DNA from: Amycolatopsis sp. 195334CR
Lineage (GTDB): Bacteria; Actinomycetota; Actinomycetes; Mycobacteriales; Pseudonocardiaceae
Length of the DNA: 64,000 bases
NCBI RefSeq assembly: GCF_017309385.1
Contig: NZ_JAFJMJ010000002.1
Span: forward strand, 1,674,001-1,738,000
Reading direction: 5' to 3'
In this document: positions 17,077 through 25,720 of the stretch, piece after piece
Layout of the letters: the number at the start of each line of letters is the position of its first letter
How positions within the stretch are numbered: the first letter of the stretch is position 1
Program-made: the position numbers and the translations under genes
The notes under the pieces: model-generated
Told to the model about the DNA's origin: nothing
The model's database searches: none
What the model saw: the letters and a program-made list of their open reading frames with translations, nothing else

Positions 17077-17373
17077 ATGACCACCGCACACGCCGAACAC
17101 ACGGGCCACGACCACCGGCACGGCGAGGGCTGCGGGCATGTCGCGGTGCCCCACGGCGAGCACGTCGACTACGTCCACGACGGACACCTGCACCGCGCGC
17201 ACGACGGCCACTACGACGAATGTGAACCCGCTTCGCACGTGGCGCACGACGCGCACCCGCACGAGCACGGCGAGGGCTGCGGCCACGTCGCCGTCCCGCA
17301 CGGCGACCACGTCGACTACCTGCACGACGGCCACCGCCACGCCGCGCACCAGTCGCACTACGACGAGCACTGA
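17077..17373 (+). CDS. His-rich metal-binding protein with two internal repeats
   Basis: A 98-residue protein with 27 histidines and 3 cysteines. It consists of two tandem units of about 45 residues built on HGEGCGHVAVPHG, then VDY, HDGH and HYDE. ATG 17077 is preceded by AAGGAG. No signal peptide or membrane segment is visible, so it should be cytosolic and could bind or buffer zinc, nickel or copper. It lies 1.4 kb from a set of zinc-free ribosomal protein genes. I recognise similar short actinomycete proteins but no defined function. No Zur box is seen in its short upstream gap. Confidence 0.85.
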   Translation: MTTAHAEHTGHDHRHGEGCGHVAVPHGEHVDYVHDGHLHRAHDGHYDECEPASHVAHDAHPHEHGEGCGHVAVPHGDHVDYLHDGHRHAAHQSHYDEH

Positions 17374-17461
17374 CCAGCACTGACGTCGCCGGACACCGGG
17401 CCGCCACCGGTGTCAGCGCCGTGGCTGCCCGGTGTCAGCGCGCCCGGCGATCGTTCTCCCC

Positions 17462-18700
17462 ATGAACAACACAGCAGAGAGCACAAGCGGGGACTTCGTC
17501 GAGAAGGGCTGGGGCAAGGTCGCCGACGTGTTCCGGGCGAACTTCGCCGACGGCGGTGAGGTCGGCGCGGCGTGCAGCGTCTACGCGGGCGGCCGTCCGG
17601 TGGTCGACCTGTGGGACGGCCTCGCCGACCGCGAGTCGGGCCGCCGCTGGGACGGCACCACCATCGCCCAGGTCGCGTCCACCACCAAGGGCGCCACCGC
17701 GATCTGCGCGCACCTGCTGGCCCAGCGCGGCGAGCTGGACCTGGACGCGCCGGTGGCCCGGTACTGGCCGGAGTTCGCGGCGAACGGCAAGGAGGCGATC
17801 CCGGTGCGCTGGCTGCTCTCGCACCAGGCCGGGTTGCCGATCGTCGACGGGCCGCTCACCTTCGAGGAAGCCTGCGCCTGGGACCCGGTCATCCGCGCCC
17901 TCGAAGCGCAGAAACCGTTGTGGGAGCCGGGAACCGAGCACATCTACCACAGCGTCACTTACGGTTTCCTGGTCGGTGAGGTGGTGCGCCGGATCTCCGG
18001 CAAGTCGCTCGGCACCTTCTTCGCCGACGAGGTGGCGAGCCCGCTCGGGCTCAGCGCGTGGATCGGCCTGCCCGAGGAACACGAGGAGCGGGTCTCCGGG
18101 ATCCACTACGCCGCGCCGTTCAGCCTGGAGGAGCTGCTCGCCGGGATGATCGCGCTGACCGGCCTCGACGCGGACACGGTCACCGCGTGGATCAACGCGG
18201 TGTGGGGCCCGGACTCGGTGCAGGCCAAGGCGGGGGAACTCGGTGGCGCGCTGGACAACACCTCGGACTACTTCACCACGCGGGCCTGGCGGGCGGCGGA
18301 GTTCCCGGCGGCGAACATGGTCGCCGACGCTCGGTCGGTGGCCAGGATGTACGCCGCCACGGTGAGCGAGGTGGACGGGGTGCGGTTGCTGGAGCCGGCG
18401 ACGGTCCAGCGGATGAGCGAGGTCCAGACGGACAAGACCCCGATGCACGGGCTGCCCGAGGGCCTGGACATCCCGGCCGACCGCTCGTTCTACATGTCGC
18501 TCGGCTTCCACCGGTCCTGCGCGCCGATCCCGATGGTGGGCCCGGGTTCGTTCGGCCACCCCGGTTCCGGCGGTTCCATCGGCTTCGCCGACCCCGATGC
18601 CGAAGTCGGCTTCGGCTACACCACGAACCTGTGGAACTTCCGGCCCGACGACCCGCGCGCGGCGGACCTGGCCAAGGCCGTCCGGGAGTGCCTGGGCTGA
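17462..18700 (+). CDS. Serine hydrolase, beta-lactamase/EstB-like
   Basis: A 412-residue protein of the class C beta-lactamase-like superfamily (family VIII esterases). The nucleophile motif S-x-x-K is STTK (residues 73-76) in VASTTKGATA, the second motif is Tyr-containing YHSVTYG, and the C-terminal HPGSGGS replaces KTG. There is no signal peptide, which argues for a cytosolic esterase rather than a penicillinase. ATG 17462 is preferred over a GTG 30 bp earlier. A strong hairpin follows the stop. Confidence 0.85.
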   Translation: MNNTAESTSGDFVEKGWGKVADVFRANFADGGEVGAACSVYAGGRPVVDLWDGLADRESGRRWDGTTIAQVASTTKGATAICAHLLAQRGELDLDAPVARYWPEFAANGKEAIPVRWLLSHQAGLPIVDGPLTFEEACAWDPVIRALEAQKPLWEPGTEHIYHSVTYGFLVGEVVRRISGKSLGTFFADEVASPLGLSAWIGLPEEHEERVSGIHYAAPFSLEELLAGMIALTGLDADTVTAWINAVWGPDSVQAKAGELGGALDNTSDYFTTRAWRAAEFPAANMVADARSVARMYAATVSEVDGVRLLEPATVQRMSEVQTDKTPMHGLPEGLDIPADRSFYMSLGFHRSCAPIPMVGPGSFGHPGSGGSIGFADPDAEVGFGYTTNLWNFRPDDPRAADLAKAVRECLG

Positions 18701-18706
18701 CCGAAC

Positions 18707-18759
18707 GCAGTGAATGTGGCTTTCACCGCGCCAGACGCTGTGAAAGCCACATTCACTGC
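18707..18759. terminator. Long hairpin between convergent genes; intact IS110 target type
   Basis: Arms of 19 bp (18707-18725 starting GCAGTGAATGTGG and 18741-18759) flank a 15-base loop. It lies between the convergent serine hydrolase and rpsR genes and should stop transcription both ways. The arm has the same GTGAATGTGGCTTTCA core as the two hairpins hit by IS110, and is uninterrupted; the equivalent CA core is at 18750-18751. Confidence 0.8.
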
Positions 18760-18776
18760 ACCTACCACCGCGAGGG

Positions 18777-19010
18777 TCAGCGGCCCCGCGCCGGGTAGGG
18801 GAGCAGGGCCATTTCGCGCGCGTTCTTGATCGCGGTCGCCACCTGCCGCTGCTGCCGAGGCGTCAGCCCGGTCACCCGGCGCGCGCGGATCTTGCCGCGG
18901 TCCGAGATGAACTTCCGCAGCAGGTTCGTGTCCTTCCAGTCCACTTCGGACACCTTCTCGGCGGCGAGCAGGTTCCGCCGCTTCTTCGGTTCACGCTTCA
19001 CGGCACTCAC
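18777..19010 (-). CDS. rpsR: 30S ribosomal protein S18, zinc-free paralogue
   Basis: A 77-residue S18 with [34 protein letters not shown] and [15 protein letters not shown]. No cysteines are present, as in the zinc-independent C-minus form. The GTG at 19010 overlaps the rpsN stop (GTGA), so it is translated with the upstream genes rather than from the TTG at 19013. It is the last gene of the rpmB-rpmG-rpsN-rpsR unit made under zinc starvation in other actinomycetes. Confidence 0.93.
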   Translation of the reverse strand: MSAVKREPKKRRNLLAAEKVSEVDWKDTNLLRKFISDRGKIRARRVTGLTPRQQRQVATAIKNAREMALLPYPARGR

Positions 19011-19312
19011 CAACTCGACTTCGCCACGCCCGGCAGCTCACCGTTGTGCGCCATCTGCCGGAACCGGACCCGGGACAGGCCGAACTTCCGCAGGTGCCCC
19101 CGCGGCCTGCCGTCGGCGACGTCCCGGTTGCGCAGGCGCGTCGGGCTCGCGTCGCGCGGCAGCGCCTGCAACGCCGAGACGGCCGCCGCCTTGGCCTCCG
19201 GCGAGGAACCCGGCGAGCGCACGATCTCCTTCAACTCGGCCCGTCGTTCCGCGTGCCGGGCCACCACCACCCGCCGCTGCGCGTCGCGCGCGATCTTCGA
19301 CTTCTTCGCCAT
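19007..19312 (-). CDS. rpsN: 30S ribosomal protein S14, zinc-free type
   Basis: A 101-residue S14 ([14 protein letters not shown]..., ending in [13 protein letters not shown]), the long form that lacks the four zinc cysteines of the 61-residue type. The conserved [14 protein letters not shown] segment is present. ATG overlaps the rpmG stop (ATGA). In mycobacteria and Streptomyces this gene belongs to the Zur regulon and replaces the zinc-containing S14 when zinc is short. Confidence 0.95.
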   Translation of the reverse strand: MAKKSKIARDAQRRVVVARHAERRAELKEIVRSPGSSPEAKAAAVSALQALPRDASPTRLRNRDVADGRPRGHLRKFGLSRVRFRQMAHNGELPGVAKSSW

Positions 19313-19476
19313 CAGCGGTCCTCCTTGAACTCGACGTGCCTGCGGACCACCGGGTCGTACTTGCGCAGCACCAGCCGGTCGGGGTCGTTGCGGCGGTTCT
19401 TCCTGGTGACGTAGGTGAACCCGGTCCCGGCGGTCGACCGCAGCTTGACGATCGGCCGGATCTCGTTGCGCGCCAT
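19312..19476 (-). CDS. rpmG: 50S ribosomal protein L33, zinc-free type
   Basis: A 54-residue L33 with [20 protein letters not shown] and [13 protein letters not shown]. It has no cysteine, so it is the zinc-independent form. Its start and stop both overlap neighbours by 1-4 bp, giving a tightly coupled ribosomal operon. Confidence 0.95.
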   Translation of the reverse strand: MARNEIRPIVKLRSTAGTGFTYVTRKNRRNDPDRLVLRKYDPVVRRHVEFKEDR

Positions 19477-19712
19477 CAGATCTTCTCCCCGCGTGCCCGC
19501 AGCGAGGCGACCACCGCATCGATCCCGCGCTTGTCGATGGTCTTCATCCCCTTGACCGAAACCCGCAACCGGACCCAGCGGCCTTCGCTCGGCACCCAGT
19601 ACCGCCGCGTCTGCAGGTTCGGGTCCCAGCGCCGCGAAGTCCGCTTGTGCGAATGCGAGACCTGCTTGCCGAACCCGGGCCGCCGCCCGGTGACCTGGCA
19701 CACAGCCGACAC
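19476..19712 (-). CDS. rpmB: 50S ribosomal protein L28, zinc-free type
   Basis: A 78-residue L28 starting [15 protein letters not shown] and carrying [14 protein letters not shown]. Only one cysteine remains, so the zinc ribbon is absent. The GTG at 19712 follows AGGAGGACAG. It is the first gene of the four-gene minus-strand operon, 20 bp downstream of the Zur-like box. Confidence 0.95.
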   Translation of the reverse strand: MSAVCQVTGRRPGFGKQVSHSHKRTSRRWDPNLQTRRYWVPSEGRWVRLRVSVKGMKTIDKRGIDAVVASLRARGEKI

Positions 19713-19731
19713 CTGTCCTCCTCAATTGGTA

Positions 19732-19748
19732 TTGATAGTCATTTTCAA
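19732..19748. promoter_or_regulatory. Zur-like box in the rpmB-mrf gap
   Basis: TTGATAGTCATTTTCAA, read on the other strand TTGAAAATGACTATCAA, closely fits the actinomycete Zur box TGAAAATGATTTTCA. It lies in the 51-bp gap between divergent rpmB and mrf, is the most AT-rich sequence nearby, and would repress both operons when zinc is sufficient. The motif is seen; Zur binding is inferred from the family. Confidence 0.85.
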
Positions 19749-19763
19749 CTACAGTACACCCCT

Positions 19764-21005
19764 GTGACCGAAGACCTCCGCATTCCCCTCACCCTGATCG
19801 GCGGCCTGGCCGCCGGAGCCAGTGCCGCGCTGGCCGACCGCCTCCGCGCCGGCGAGCCCGGTACCGCGGTGGTGCACCACAACCTGCGCCGCATCCACGA
19901 GGGCGTGGTCACCCGCCGCCTCCAGCTCGGCGCGCGTGACCAGCTCACCGTGTTGGAGCTGGCCCACGGCTGCGTCTCCTGCACCCTGCGCCTGGACCTG
20001 CTGCCGTTGCTGCGCAAGCTGTCCCGGCTGCCCGAGGTCCGGCGCATCGTGGTCCGCCTCGACGAGGCGATGGAGCCGGAACCGGTGTGCTGGGCGCTGG
20101 AGCACACGCTGGTCGGCGACCGCCCGGTGCTCGACGACGTCCGCGTCGAGGCGGTGGCCGCGGTGCTCGACCGCGCCACCTGGCTCACCGACGTCACCGG
20201 CGACGACACGCTCGACGAGCGCGCGCTGCAGGCCAGCCCCGAGGACGAGCGCACGCTGGCCCAGGTCGGCCTCGCGCAGGCCGAGTTCGCCGACGTGCTG
20301 GTCCTCGACGGGGACGCGCCCGACGCCTGGACCGCGGCCAAGACCGCCGCCGTGCTCGACCGGCTGGCGCCCACCGCGCCCCGGCTCGAACTGGCCACCA
20401 CCACCGAAGTCCGCGACGCGGTGCCCGCCGGGGCCCGGCGCGGTGAGGTGACCGACATGCACGGCCCGCTGCTGCGCGGGGAACCACCGCTGGCCGAGGA
20501 CTGCGGCATCGCGCTGCTGACCTACACGCGCACCCGGCCGTTCCACCCGGAACGCCTCCACGACGCCATCGACGTGCTGCTCGACGGCGTGGTGCGCACC
20601 CGCGGCCGGGTGTGGGTGGCGAGCCAGCCGTCGATGGCGCTCTGGGTCGAGTCCGCGGGGGGCGGGCTCGGCATCGGGCACGCCGGGCACTGGCTCGCCG
20701 CCGACGACGGTCCGGAGTGGACGGAGGTGAGCCCGGAACGCCGGACGCTGGCGTCCCTGCGCTGGGACCCGGAGTTCGGCGACCGGGCACAGGAACTGGT
20801 GGTGCTCACCCACCAGGCCACCCCGGAGGAGGTGACCGCGGCGCTGGACGGGGCCCTGCTGACCGACGACGAGCTGGCCGCCGGGCCGTCGGCGTGGGCG
20901 CGCTACCCGGACCCGTTCGGCGAATGGCACGAAGAACCCTGCGACGACGAACAACCGTCGGGACACCAGGTCTCGGCGGCCGACCGGAAGGACGAACAAC
21001 GATGA
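19764..21005 (+). CDS. Mrf-like CobW-family protein (zinc-starvation ribosome hibernation factor)
   Basis: A 413-residue CobW/COG0523-related protein. The GTPase P-loop is degenerate ([12 protein letters not shown], no GKT/S), and the metal motif is CVSC (Cys70, Cys73) in [12 protein letters not shown]. The C-terminal half has the CobW C-terminal domain ([17 protein letters not shown]). Mycobacterial Mrf, encoded beside zinc-free ribosomal protein genes, recruits the hibernation factor MPY to ribosomes in low zinc; context and motif point to the same role. The alternative is a zinc metallochaperone, but the lost P-loop speaks against nucleotide-driven delivery. Confidence 0.8.
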   Translation: MTEDLRIPLTLIGGLAAGASAALADRLRAGEPGTAVVHHNLRRIHEGVVTRRLQLGARDQLTVLELAHGCVSCTLRLDLLPLLRKLSRLPEVRRIVVRLDEAMEPEPVCWALEHTLVGDRPVLDDVRVEAVAAVLDRATWLTDVTGDDTLDERALQASPEDERTLAQVGLAQAEFADVLVLDGDAPDAWTAAKTAAVLDRLAPTAPRLELATTTEVRDAVPAGARRGEVTDMHGPLLRGEPPLAEDCGIALLTYTRTRPFHPERLHDAIDVLLDGVVRTRGRVWVASQPSMALWVESAGGGLGIGHAGHWLAADDGPEWTEVSPERRTLASLRWDPEFGDRAQELVVLTHQATPEEVTAALDGALLTDDELAAGPSAWARYPDPFGEWHEEPCDDEQPSGHQVSAADRKDEQR

Positions 21006-21259
21006 AACCGGGTATCCACCCCGACTACCACCCGGTGGTGTTCAAGGACAACGCCACCGGCGACGCCTTTCTCACCCGGTCCACCATGACCTCGGAGAAA
21101 TCCGTCGAATGGGAGGACGGCAACACCTATCCTCTGGTGCTGGTGGACATCAGCTCCGCCTCCCACCCGTTCTGGACCGGTGCCCGCCGGATCATGGACA
21201 CCGCGGGCCAGGTCGAGAAGTTCCACCGCCGCTACGGACAGCGAAAGGGCGGTAAGTGA
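21002..21259 (+). CDS. rpmE2: 50S ribosomal protein L31 type B, zinc-free
   Basis: An 85-residue type B L31 ([16 protein letters not shown]..., SHPFWTG near the middle, FHRRYG near the end) without cysteines. ATG overlaps the mrf stop. It replaces zinc-binding L31 when zinc is low. Confidence 0.95.
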   Translation: MKPGIHPDYHPVVFKDNATGDAFLTRSTMTSEKSVEWEDGNTYPLVLVDISSASHPFWTGARRIMDTAGQVEKFHRRYGQRKGGK

Positions 21260-21417
21260 TGGCCGTGCCCAAGCGCAGGACCTCGCGCAGCAACACGCGG
21301 CACCGCCGCGCGCAGTGGAAGGCCACCGCGCCGGACCTGGTGCCGATCGTGGTCGACGGGCGGCGGCAGCTGGTCCCGCGCCGCCTGATCGGCCACTTCC
21401 AGCGGCTCGCCCGGTGA
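21259..21417 (+). CDS. rpmF: 50S ribosomal protein L32, zinc-free type
   Basis: A 52-residue L32: [20 protein letters not shown] at the N-terminus and [12 protein letters not shown] at the end. The two CxxC-type pairs of zinc-binding L32 are missing. ATG shares one base with the rpmE2 stop (TGATG), and the stop overlaps the next GTG. Confidence 0.92.
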   Translation: MAVPKRRTSRSNTRHRRAQWKATAPDLVPIVVDGRRQLVPRRLIGHFQRLAR

Positions 21418-22214
21418 ATCCCGAGTTCGCCGGCGGCGTGTTCAGCGCCGCCGGCGCGGAGTTCGCGGACTGGTACGCGCGGCTGTGGCGGCCGCTCGGT
21501 GAACTCACCGTGGCGGTCACCCGGCCCGCGCCGGGCGACCGCGTGCTCGACGCCTGCTGCGGCTCGGGTGCTTCGGCCGTGCCCGCCGCGCTCGCGGTCG
21601 GCCCGGCCGGGCACGTCGACGCGGTGGACGCGGCCGAGGGCCTGCTCGCCCAGGGCCGGGTCACCGGGCAGGGGCTCGGCCAGCTCGCGTTCACCCGGCA
21701 CGACGTGCTGACCTGGACCGCCGAGCCGTACGACCTGGTCCAGTGCGTCTACGGGGTGTTCTTCTTCCCGGACATGGAGGCCGGCGCGCGGCGGCTGATC
21801 AGCCTGCTCCGGCCCGGCGGCCGGTTCGCGGTGACCACCTGGCGCCGCGACGGCATGGCCAGGATAGTGCCGATCGCGCAGGCCGCGGCCGCGGTGGAAC
21901 GCCCCGAGCTGAACCAGCCCGCCGACCGGATCGGCGCGCAGGCCCGGATCGACACCCCGGAGAAGCTGACCGGCTGGCTGTCCGGGCTCGGCCTGGTCGA
22001 CGTCACCGTCGACGAGGTCGAGTACGTGCAGCCGCTGCACGCCGAGGACGCGTGGAAGCTGTACCTCGGCGCGGCCATGCGCGCGTTCCTCACCGGATTG
22101 GACGAACCGGCGGTGGCGCGGGTGAAGGAGCGGTTCACCGCCGGGCTCGCCGAAGCGGGCGTGACCTCACTCGACTGCGGTTCGCTGATCGGGGTGGGCC
22201 GCGTCCCCGCGTGA
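21414..22214 (+). CDS. SAM-dependent methyltransferase coupled to the zinc-starvation operon
   Basis: A 266-residue class I methyltransferase. The SAM site is visible as [19 protein letters not shown] (about residue 40-58), followed by [10 protein letters not shown] and a C-terminal substrate region. It resembles UbiE/Coq5-like small-molecule methyltransferases; the substrate is unknown. GTG 21414 overlaps the rpmF stop by 4 bp (GTGA), so it is translated with zinc-free L31/L32 and should be zinc-regulated. Whether it acts on a metallophore, ribosome part or something else cannot be told. Confidence 0.8.
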   Translation: MNPEFAGGVFSAAGAEFADWYARLWRPLGELTVAVTRPAPGDRVLDACCGSGASAVPAALAVGPAGHVDAVDAAEGLLAQGRVTGQGLGQLAFTRHDVLTWTAEPYDLVQCVYGVFFFPDMEAGARRLISLLRPGGRFAVTTWRRDGMARIVPIAQAAAAVERPELNQPADRIGAQARIDTPEKLTGWLSGLGLVDVTVDEVEYVQPLHAEDAWKLYLGAAMRAFLTGLDEPAVARVKERFTAGLAEAGVTSLDCGSLIGVGRVPA

Positions 22215-22226
22215 GATGCTGGGGCG

Positions 22227-22613
22227 GTGAGCGATCCCGATCCCGAACTGCTCGAGCTGTGGGCCAAGGTCTTCGGCTTCGCCAGGAGCGGCAGCACCGC
22301 GGAGCTGGCGGCCTACGTGGACGCCGGCATCCCGGCGAACCTGACCAACGACAGCGGGGACACGCTGGTCATGCTCGCCGCCTACCACGGCCACGCGGCC
22401 ACCGTGACCGCCTTGCTGGAGCGTGGGGCCGATCCCAACCGCACCAACGACCGGGGCCAGAGCCCGCTCGCCGGTGCGGTGTTCAAGGCCGAGCCCGAGG
22501 TGGTCAAGGCGCTGCTGGCCGGCGGGGCCGATCCGGCCGCCGGGCAGCCGTCCGCGCTGGAGACCGCGCGGATGTTCGGCAACGACGAAATGCTCACACT
22601 CCTGCGCCCCTGA
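22227..22613 (+). CDS. Ankyrin-repeat protein
   Basis: A 128-residue protein with about three ankyrin repeats. Typical segments are GDTLVMLAAYHGHAATVTAL, LERGADPNRTNDRGQSPL and LLAGGADPAAG. It is cytosolic and probably a small protein-binding adaptor. GTG 22227 lies 12 bp after the methyltransferase stop, so it may be co-transcribed. Confidence 0.88.
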   Translation: MSDPDPELLELWAKVFGFARSGSTAELAAYVDAGIPANLTNDSGDTLVMLAAYHGHAATVTALLERGADPNRTNDRGQSPLAGAVFKAEPEVVKALLAGGADPAAGQPSALETARMFGNDEMLTLLRP

Positions 22614-22639
22614 GCGCGCCACCGCGGTCGCGGGCAGGC

Positions 22640-23869
22640 ATGCTACTGCGCATGCCAGAAGATCCCCACTATCTGTCCGGCCTCGACCTCTCCGGTAAGC
22701 GGGTGGTGGTGGTCGGCGGTGGCATGGTCGCCCAGCGGCGGCTGCCGCGCCTGGTCGGCGCCGGTGCCGCGGTCGAGGTGATCGCCCCGCACGTCACCCC
22801 GTCGGTCGAGGCCATGGCCGAGATCGGTGAGCTGCGCTGGCACCGGCGCGCCTACGCCGACGGCGACCTCACCGACGCCTGGTACGCGCTGGCCTGCACC
22901 GATCTCCCCGAGGTCAACGCCGCGGTGTGCGCGGAGGCCGAGCGCGCGCGGGTGTTCTGCGTGCGCGCCGACGCCGGTACCGAGGGCAGCGCGGTCACCC
23001 CGGCGTCCGGGCGGCACGGGGGAGTGCTGGTCGGGGTGCTCTCCGGGGGCGAGCCGCTGCGCTCGGCCGCGGTCCGCGACTCCATTCTGGACGGTCTGCG
23101 CGCCGGGACGGTGGCCGCCGAGTACCGCACGCCCGGTGACGAACTGCCCGGCGTGGCGCTGGTCGGCGGCGGGCCGGGCGATCCGGAGCTGATCACCGTG
23201 CGCGGCAGGCGGCTGCTCGCCCGCGCCGACGTGGTGGTGGTCGACCGGCTCGGCCCGCGTGAACTGCTCGACGAACTGCCCGCCGAGGTCGAGGTGATCG
23301 ACGCGGCGAAGATCCCGTACGGCCGCGCGGCCAGTCAGGACGTGATCAACGCCACGCTGATCGACCACGCCAAGGCGGGCAAGTTCGTGGTCCGCCTCAA
23401 AGGCGGTGACCCGTACGTGTTCGGCCGCGGCTTCGAAGAGGTGCTCGCCTGTGCCGACGCGGGCATCCCGGTCACCGTGGTCCCCGGCATCACCAGCGCG
23501 TTCGCCGTGCCCGCGGTGGCCGACGTGCCGGTGACCCACCGCGGGGTCACGCACGAGGTGGTGGTGGTCTCCGGCCACGTGCCGCCCGGCCACCCGCAGT
23601 CGCTGACCGACTGGTCCGCGCTGGCCCGGCTGCGCGGCACGATCGTGCTGATGATGGGCGTGGAGCGGCTGGCGAAGTTCGCCGGCGCGCTGCTCGACGG
23701 CGGTCGGCCCGCGGACACGCCGGTGGCCGTGATCGAGGACGGCACCATGCGCACGCAGCGGGTGTTGCGCTCCACTTTGGACAGCGTGGCCGAGGAAGCC
23801 GCGGCGGCGGGCGTGCGCCCGCCCGCGATCATCGTGATCGGGCCGGTTGCCGCCCTAGCGAACGAATGA
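22640..23869 (+). CDS. cysG: Siroheme synthase (precorrin-2 dehydrogenase / uroporphyrinogen-III methyltransferase)
   Basis: About 409 residues, a two-domain CysG-like protein. The N-terminal part (to about residue 150) has an NAD-binding fold (KRVVVVGGGMVAQRRL) for precorrin-2 oxidation and iron insertion. The C-terminal part is a SAM uroporphyrinogen methyltransferase (VALVGGGPGDPELITVRG, VVRLKGGDPYVFGRG, TVVPGITSAFAVPA). It makes siroheme for sulfite and nitrite reductases. Starts at 22640 and 22652 are both possible. The end overlaps the convergent hydrolase gene by 15 bp. Confidence 0.92.
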   Translation: MLLRMPEDPHYLSGLDLSGKRVVVVGGGMVAQRRLPRLVGAGAAVEVIAPHVTPSVEAMAEIGELRWHRRAYADGDLTDAWYALACTDLPEVNAAVCAEAERARVFCVRADAGTEGSAVTPASGRHGGVLVGVLSGGEPLRSAAVRDSILDGLRAGTVAAEYRTPGDELPGVALVGGGPGDPELITVRGRRLLARADVVVVDRLGPRELLDELPAEVEVIDAAKIPYGRAASQDVINATLIDHAKAGKFVVRLKGGDPYVFGRGFEEVLACADAGIPVTVVPGITSAFAVPAVADVPVTHRGVTHEVVVVSGHVPPGHPQSLTDWSALARLRGTIVLMMGVERLAKFAGALLDGGRPADTPVAVIEDGTMRTQRVLRSTLDSVAEEAAAAGVRPPAIIVIGPVAALANE

Positions 23870-24724
23870 GCCGTCCAGGAAGTCCAGCACCGCGTCGGTG
23901 AGCCTGCCCGGGTCCAGCCGGAACTCGATCGGGCTGCGTGCCTGGATGAACCGCGCGTCGGGCAGGTCCACGGCCAGGGTGTCGGCGTCCCCGAAGGGGT
24001 GAATGGGGTCGCGCTGGTGGCCGATCACCAGCGCCGGCACCTTGATCTGGCGCCGCACCGACTTCGGCGGCGCGATCCGGCCGAACAGCACGCCGTGCAG
24101 CAGCGCGGCCATCCCGGCTGGCTGCTGGTCGAGGGTGTCGGTGACCACGTCCACCCACTGGTTCCCGTGCGGCACCAGCCCGGCCACCGCGGCCACCCCG
24201 CGCACGGTCACCGGCACGAACCTGGCCGCGAACAGCAGCGGGGCGAAGGTGAGCAGCCCGGCCACGATCGCGTTGTCCAGCACCGGCATCTCGGCGATCA
24301 GCGAGTGCATCCGCTCCGGCGCGGACACCGCCACCTCCAGCGAGACGTTCGCGCCGAGCGAGGTGCCGCCGATCACCGCGCGGTCCACGTCGAGGTGGTC
24401 GAGCAGCGCCACGGTCTGCTCGGCGAAGGCGGGCATCGAGTACAGCCAGGACTCGGCCGGGCGCTCGGACTCGCCGTGCCCGAGCAGGTCGAGGGTGACC
24501 ACCCGGTAGCCCTCGGACGCCAGCCGCCTGGCCAGCGGCGCGTGCATCCGGCGGGTGAACATGATGCCGTGGGTGAGCACCACCACCTTCTCGCCGTCGC
24601 CGTACTCGGTGTAGGCCAGCCGGTGGCCCTCGTGCACGAACGATCCGGCCAGTTCGATCGGCCGGTTGGCCCGCCTCGGCCCGGCCGGCTCGTCCAGTAC
24701 CACCGCCGCGCTGTCCGCGCTCAT
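23855..24724 (-). CDS. Alpha/beta-fold hydrolase
   Basis: About 289 residues. The fold is clear from VVVLTHGIMFTRRMHAPLAR (oxyanion region), DLLGHGESERP and the nucleophile elbow GGTSLGANVSLEVA (Ser in GTSLG); the catalytic His lies late. Starts at 24724, 24733 and 24736 are all near a GGAGGG; 24724 is a compromise. It could be an esterase or haloperoxidase-like enzyme; substrate unknown. Confidence 0.8.
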   Translation of the reverse strand: MSADSAAVVLDEPAGPRRANRPIELAGSFVHEGHRLAYTEYGDGEKVVVLTHGIMFTRRMHAPLARRLASEGYRVVTLDLLGHGESERPAESWLYSMPAFAEQTVALLDHLDVDRAVIGGTSLGANVSLEVAVSAPERMHSLIAEMPVLDNAIVAGLLTFAPLLFAARFVPVTVRGVAAVAGLVPHGNQWVDVVTDTLDQQPAGMAALLHGVLFGRIAPPKSVRRQIKVPALVIGHQRDPIHPFGDADTLAVDLPDARFIQARSPIEFRLDPGRLTDAVLDFLDGSFVR

Positions 24725-24846
24725 CGCCGTCACCATCCCTCCGCCGTCAGGCCCGCACCCGTCAAGCAAACCATCTACCGGGCCGGGTTGGCATCCCGCC
24801 AACCAGTCACCGGCCGGTCGCTGGCACCCGCCCGTACTCATGAGTA

Positions 24847-25704
24847 ATGATGACCGCCATGACCGACCGCGCTGTAGACGCTCTCGCTGATCTCGTTTCG
24901 CTCAAGGTGGACCGTTCCGGCCACGTGGCCGAGGTGACCCTGCTCGGACCGGGCAAGGGCAACGCCATGGGCCCCGACTTCTGGCGCGAACTGCCGCTGG
25001 TGTTCACCGCCCTGGACGCCGACCCCGAGGTGAGGGCGGTGGTGCTGACCGGCAGCGGCAAGCACTTCTCCTACGGCCTCGACCTGCCCGCGATGATGCC
25101 GAACTGGGCCCCGCTGCTGGCCGGGGACGCGCTGGCCAAGCCGCGCACCGCCTTCCTCGACGAGATCCGCGTGCTGCAGGAGAGCGTCACCGCGGTGGCC
25201 CGGTGCCGGAAGCCGGTGATCGCCGCGGTGGCGGGCTGGTGCATCGGCGGCGGGGTGGACGTGATCAGCGCCGCCGACGTCCGGCTGGCCAGCGCCGACG
25301 CCAAGTTCAGCGTGCGCGAGGTCAAGGTGGCCATCGTGGCCGACCTCGGCAGCCTGCAGCGCCTGGCCACCATCGTCGGCGAGGGGCACCTGCGTGAGCT
25401 CGCCCTGACCGGCAAGGACATCGACGCCGCGCGCGCCGAGCGGATCGGCCTGGTCAACGACGTGTACGCGGACCAGGAGGCGGTGCTGGCCGCGGCCCGC
25501 GAACTCGCCGGGGAAATCGCGGCGAACCCGCCGCTGGTGGTGCAGGGTACGAAGGACGTGCTCTCGGTCAACACCGAGCGGCAGGTCGCCGACGGCCTGC
25601 GGTACGTGTCCACCTGGAACGCCGCGTTCCTGCCGAGCAAGGACCTCGCGGAGGCGGCGCAGGCGTTCCTGGAGCGGCGCGCGCCGAGCTTCGGCGGCGA
25701 GTAG
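24847..25704 (+). CDS. Crotonase-family enzyme, dienoyl-CoA isomerase-like
   Basis: A 285-residue enoyl-CoA hydratase/isomerase-family protein. Oxyanion segments HFSYGLDL and AGWCIGGGVDVISAAD are present. The acids in GGGVDV, FSVREV and VADLGSLQRL match the three active-site acids of delta3,5-delta2,4-dienoyl-CoA isomerase, better than plain hydratase. It would act in beta-oxidation of unsaturated fatty acids. The acyl-CoA synthetase gene follows after 16 bp. Alternative ATGs are at 24850 and 24859. Confidence 0.85.
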   Translation: MMTAMTDRAVDALADLVSLKVDRSGHVAEVTLLGPGKGNAMGPDFWRELPLVFTALDADPEVRAVVLTGSGKHFSYGLDLPAMMPNWAPLLAGDALAKPRTAFLDEIRVLQESVTAVARCRKPVIAAVAGWCIGGGVDVISAADVRLASADAKFSVREVKVAIVADLGSLQRLATIVGEGHLRELALTGKDIDAARAERIGLVNDVYADQEAVLAAARELAGEIAANPPLVVQGTKDVLSVNTERQVADGLRYVSTWNAAFLPSKDLAEAAQAFLERRAPSFGGE

Positions 25705-25720
25705 CGGATTCGGCGAAGGG

